Source: Hepsetus odoe (lineage: Eukaryota; Chordata; Actinopteri; Characiformes; Hepsetidae). Taken from it: a stretch of DNA of 64,000 nucleotides. A program made the position numbers and the translations under genes. The notes under the pieces were generated by a model. The model did not search any database, was not told the DNA's origin, and saw nothing but the letters and a program-made list of their open reading frames with translations. The stretch is taken from positions 5,531,042 to 5,595,041 of the forward strand of contig CM029372.1 of NCBI GenBank assembly GCA_017165825.1, in the 5' to 3' direction. The stretch's first letter is position 1. Each line of letters begins with the position of its first letter. This document shows positions 61,870 to 64,000 of the stretch, one piece after another.

Positions 61870-62045
61870 TCGGGGTGCTCAATTCAGCCCTGGAGAGTCG
61901 TGTTCTGCACTGATTTGTAGTTGCCTCCTCAAAGACATTCACTTAACCTTGCCATTATAAGTTGTGCTGAGCATGGTGTCTCTGAGCAGGGAAATAGCCA
62001 AACTGCAGGACACAAGCCCTTCAGGACTGGAGCTGCCCATCTCTG
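61870..62045. mobile_element. short MITE-like repeat with imperfect inverted ends
   Basis: GGTGCTCAATTCAGCCCTGG near the start and TTCAGGACTGGAGCTGCCCA near the end form imperfect inverted ends, with GAGCAGGGAAA and GCAGGACA inside. This resembles an abundant fish hAT-type MITE. The assignment is from pattern memory. Confidence 0.55.
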
Positions 62046-62480
62046 CACTATGTGTAAAGTATCCTAAAACTACTTGGACATCTGGCTAAATCAATCATCA
62101 GTATGAAGCTTGTTCCACCCATTTATACCTATAACAGCCTTCACATGATATTGGACTTTTTCTCTGGGAAGTTTTGCCTATTCACCCTGCGAACCATGTG
62201 TTAGTTCAGGCATTGATGCTGGACAAGAAGGCCTTGCTCACAGTTTGTTCTAGTTCTTCATAAAAATGTTCTATGGATGTAAAGGTCAAGGCTCTGTGCA
62301 GACCAGTCACATTCTTCCATGGCAAACCCAAGGTCTTCAAGGACTTTGCATCGTGCACTGGGTTGGAGTCATGCTGGCTTTCCACAAAATTCACTACACT
62401 CTTAAGATTGAGCCATTCTTTCACAAATGTTTATTAACCTGCATGACAAGGAGCTTGATTTTACTCCCCTATAGCAATGG
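62046..62480 (-). pseudogene. Tc1-like transposase relic (catalytic-to-C-terminal region)
   Basis: On minus, 62424-62206 reads QHDSNPVHDAKS, then TGLHRALTFTSIEHFYEELE, in the order expected of the Tc1 catalytic motif (HDNxPxH) and the DLNPIEHLWDELE segment, both heavily mutated. The N-terminal half was not found. It is an old, inactive copy of a third Tc1 family. Confidence 0.55.
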
Positions 62481-64000
62481 GTGTAGCTTGGTGAGCTGTT
62501 GGTCTAAAATAAGCTCAAACTTTTCACCTCACTTTACAGGATGGCCATCTGAACAAAAATAAAATCTAAAGAATTCCTTGGGAAAAAAAAAAAAAAACTC
62601 ACTCTAGCACAGCCTGCAGAATCAGAAATAGCACAACAGTATGTAATTGGATTATTAATATTGTGTATGTCAGAAAGCTATGGTAAACTACTGGCATTAC
62701 CTAAAGTGTTAGACAATGGTGCCCTCTGGTGAAACTATTGAAAAAGATCATCCCAAGGTAAAACTTTCCAGTATACTCACACCTCATGTTTATGCCTCAA
62801 TCAGCCAAAACATGAAAAGCCACACAAACAAGGGAATAATGGCTCAGAATTGTTAAGAAATGGACCCTTGTTAGAGCATAAAGATGCATGATTGCGTTAT
62901 CGTGAATGGACTGAAATTTGAGAAATTTAGAGGGCACTCAAGTTGCTCATGCGCCTCAAACCCTTCCTGAACAGTTTTTGCAACTTGGCAGGGCACATTA
63001 CCCTGCCTTTAGGAAATACTGTTGCCATAAAAAGGACGTTAACATGGTCTACAATGTTTTACTAGGTGGTTTGTGAATGATAAGTTCACTATCCATTGTT
63101 CCATTTCTGATGCTCAGGTGAAGCCCTACCCAACAACCAGGGGCTTGAGTTATGTGCAAGGTAAATAGGTGCTGCAAAACCAAAGCATCAGATTTGCAAC
63201 AATTTCATGCAATAACTTTAAAAGGCTCAAGTTCCAATTCAGGAAAGTAAACCTCTGAAATTAAAACCAAGATTTAAACATTGTGAAACTAAACTGAGGG
63301 GGGGGGGGTGGTGTCAACAAAGACAAATTGGTGGGTGTCAAATTGTCATCTCAATGACAATACTATGACCATATAAAAAAGGCATGATAATGCATAAAAA
63401 AAACTACCACACTGAAAAACTGCACAACTTTTTTTATTGAGGCACAAGGAGGGACCATTTGGTTTTTAACCTTATTTGCAATCAGTTGTCAGGTCATTCT
63501 TAGCACACAGCCACAAGTGTCTCCTTTAAAGTGCTTAACATGTCAAGTATTACCAGAATTCTACATTCGTGTAGGCAATTCAAGTGCTCAGTGATAAAGA
63601 AAAGGCACCAGTTGCAGACATGGCTTCATACGACTCAAACATTCCACACCAAAAATGAGCATCAGTGGAAGAAGGAAATTAGAACAGTCAACCGAATGAA
63701 AACTTAATGACCCAGAATTATGAACACATACAGTACTGCCACATCCACTTACTGTGTAATAATGTAGCATGGAATCTTTGTGACTAAAAAGGGACCACCA
63801 TGTAAACATTGCCAAGAGCAAAACACCAAGTGTCTATACATTAGAGCCAAGACTGACTACTAGACAGGAACTCTTAGCATGCAGCAGATTCACCAAATGG
63901 CATTAAAGTGCAACAAGCGCAATGTAATTGGCAGGCTAACTTGATCCTAACTAACCTCTGCTATATGTGCCTTTTCAGCAGAGATGAGGACCTTAGTCCT
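62481..64000. other. intergenic, no gene seen
   Basis: An A run at 62583-62597 and a G run at about 63299-63308 are the only low-complexity tracts. ORFs lack domains. Confidence 0.5.

Overview
The window reads as teleost fish nuclear DNA. It is AT-rich, has no prokaryotic-style gene packing, is studded with (CA)n, (TA)n and (GA)n microsatellites, and carries several fish-type Tc1/mariner transposon families plus tRNA-derived SINEs. The repeat spectrum would suit an otophysan fish (characin or catfish side), but that placement is inference only.

One protein-coding gene can be supported: a two-exon btg1 (B-cell translocation gene 1, BTG/TOB antiproliferative family) on the minus strand. Coding exon 1 is 17453-17591 and coding exon 2 is 14951-15333, separated by a 2.1 kb GT-AG intron. 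Joined, they give a complete 173-residue BTG1-like protein. A CpG-rich promoter block lies at about 17600-17950, with a TATA-like box, a CCAAT box and an Sp1-type GC box. The 3' UTR is probably about 3.3 kb, because the first canonical poly(A) signal I find on the gene strand is at 11639-11644. All other long ORFs look like chance, like low-complexity translations, or like transposon remains.

Layout: 1-11638 is downstream flank, holding a Tc1-derived foldback element at 1900-2389, another at 6676-7241 split by a tRNA-SINE, and a CpG-retaining block at 10370-10680. Bases 11639-17960 are the btg1 transcription unit and promoter. Bases 17960-64000 are a 46 kb upstream gene desert. It holds four more foldback copies (20507, 23010, 43368, 57805), four tRNA-SINEs of one family (27131, 51938, 55341, 58456), one SINE with a swapped tail (56930-57163), a ubiquitous fish repeat (24730-24964), a non-autonomous DNA element (25085-25345), a degenerate 33-bp minisatellite (about 46445-47080), an internally deleted Tc1 element (48190-49160), a Tc1/IS630-type relic (about 50190-51170), a second mariner-type transposon with a decayed transposase (60461-61850), a short MITE-like piece (61870-62045) and another Tc1 relic (62046-62480).

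There is no operon, CRISPR array, phage or virus. Nothing amounts to a new multi-gene system. The more unusual signals are structural: a Tc1 foldback family built from two inverted transposase 3' ends in two spacer versions, a SINE that kept its tRNA head but gained a different tail, a long perfect hairpin at 8212-8253, and a few repeat-free, CpG-retaining blocks in the desert that may be regulatory elements of btg1.
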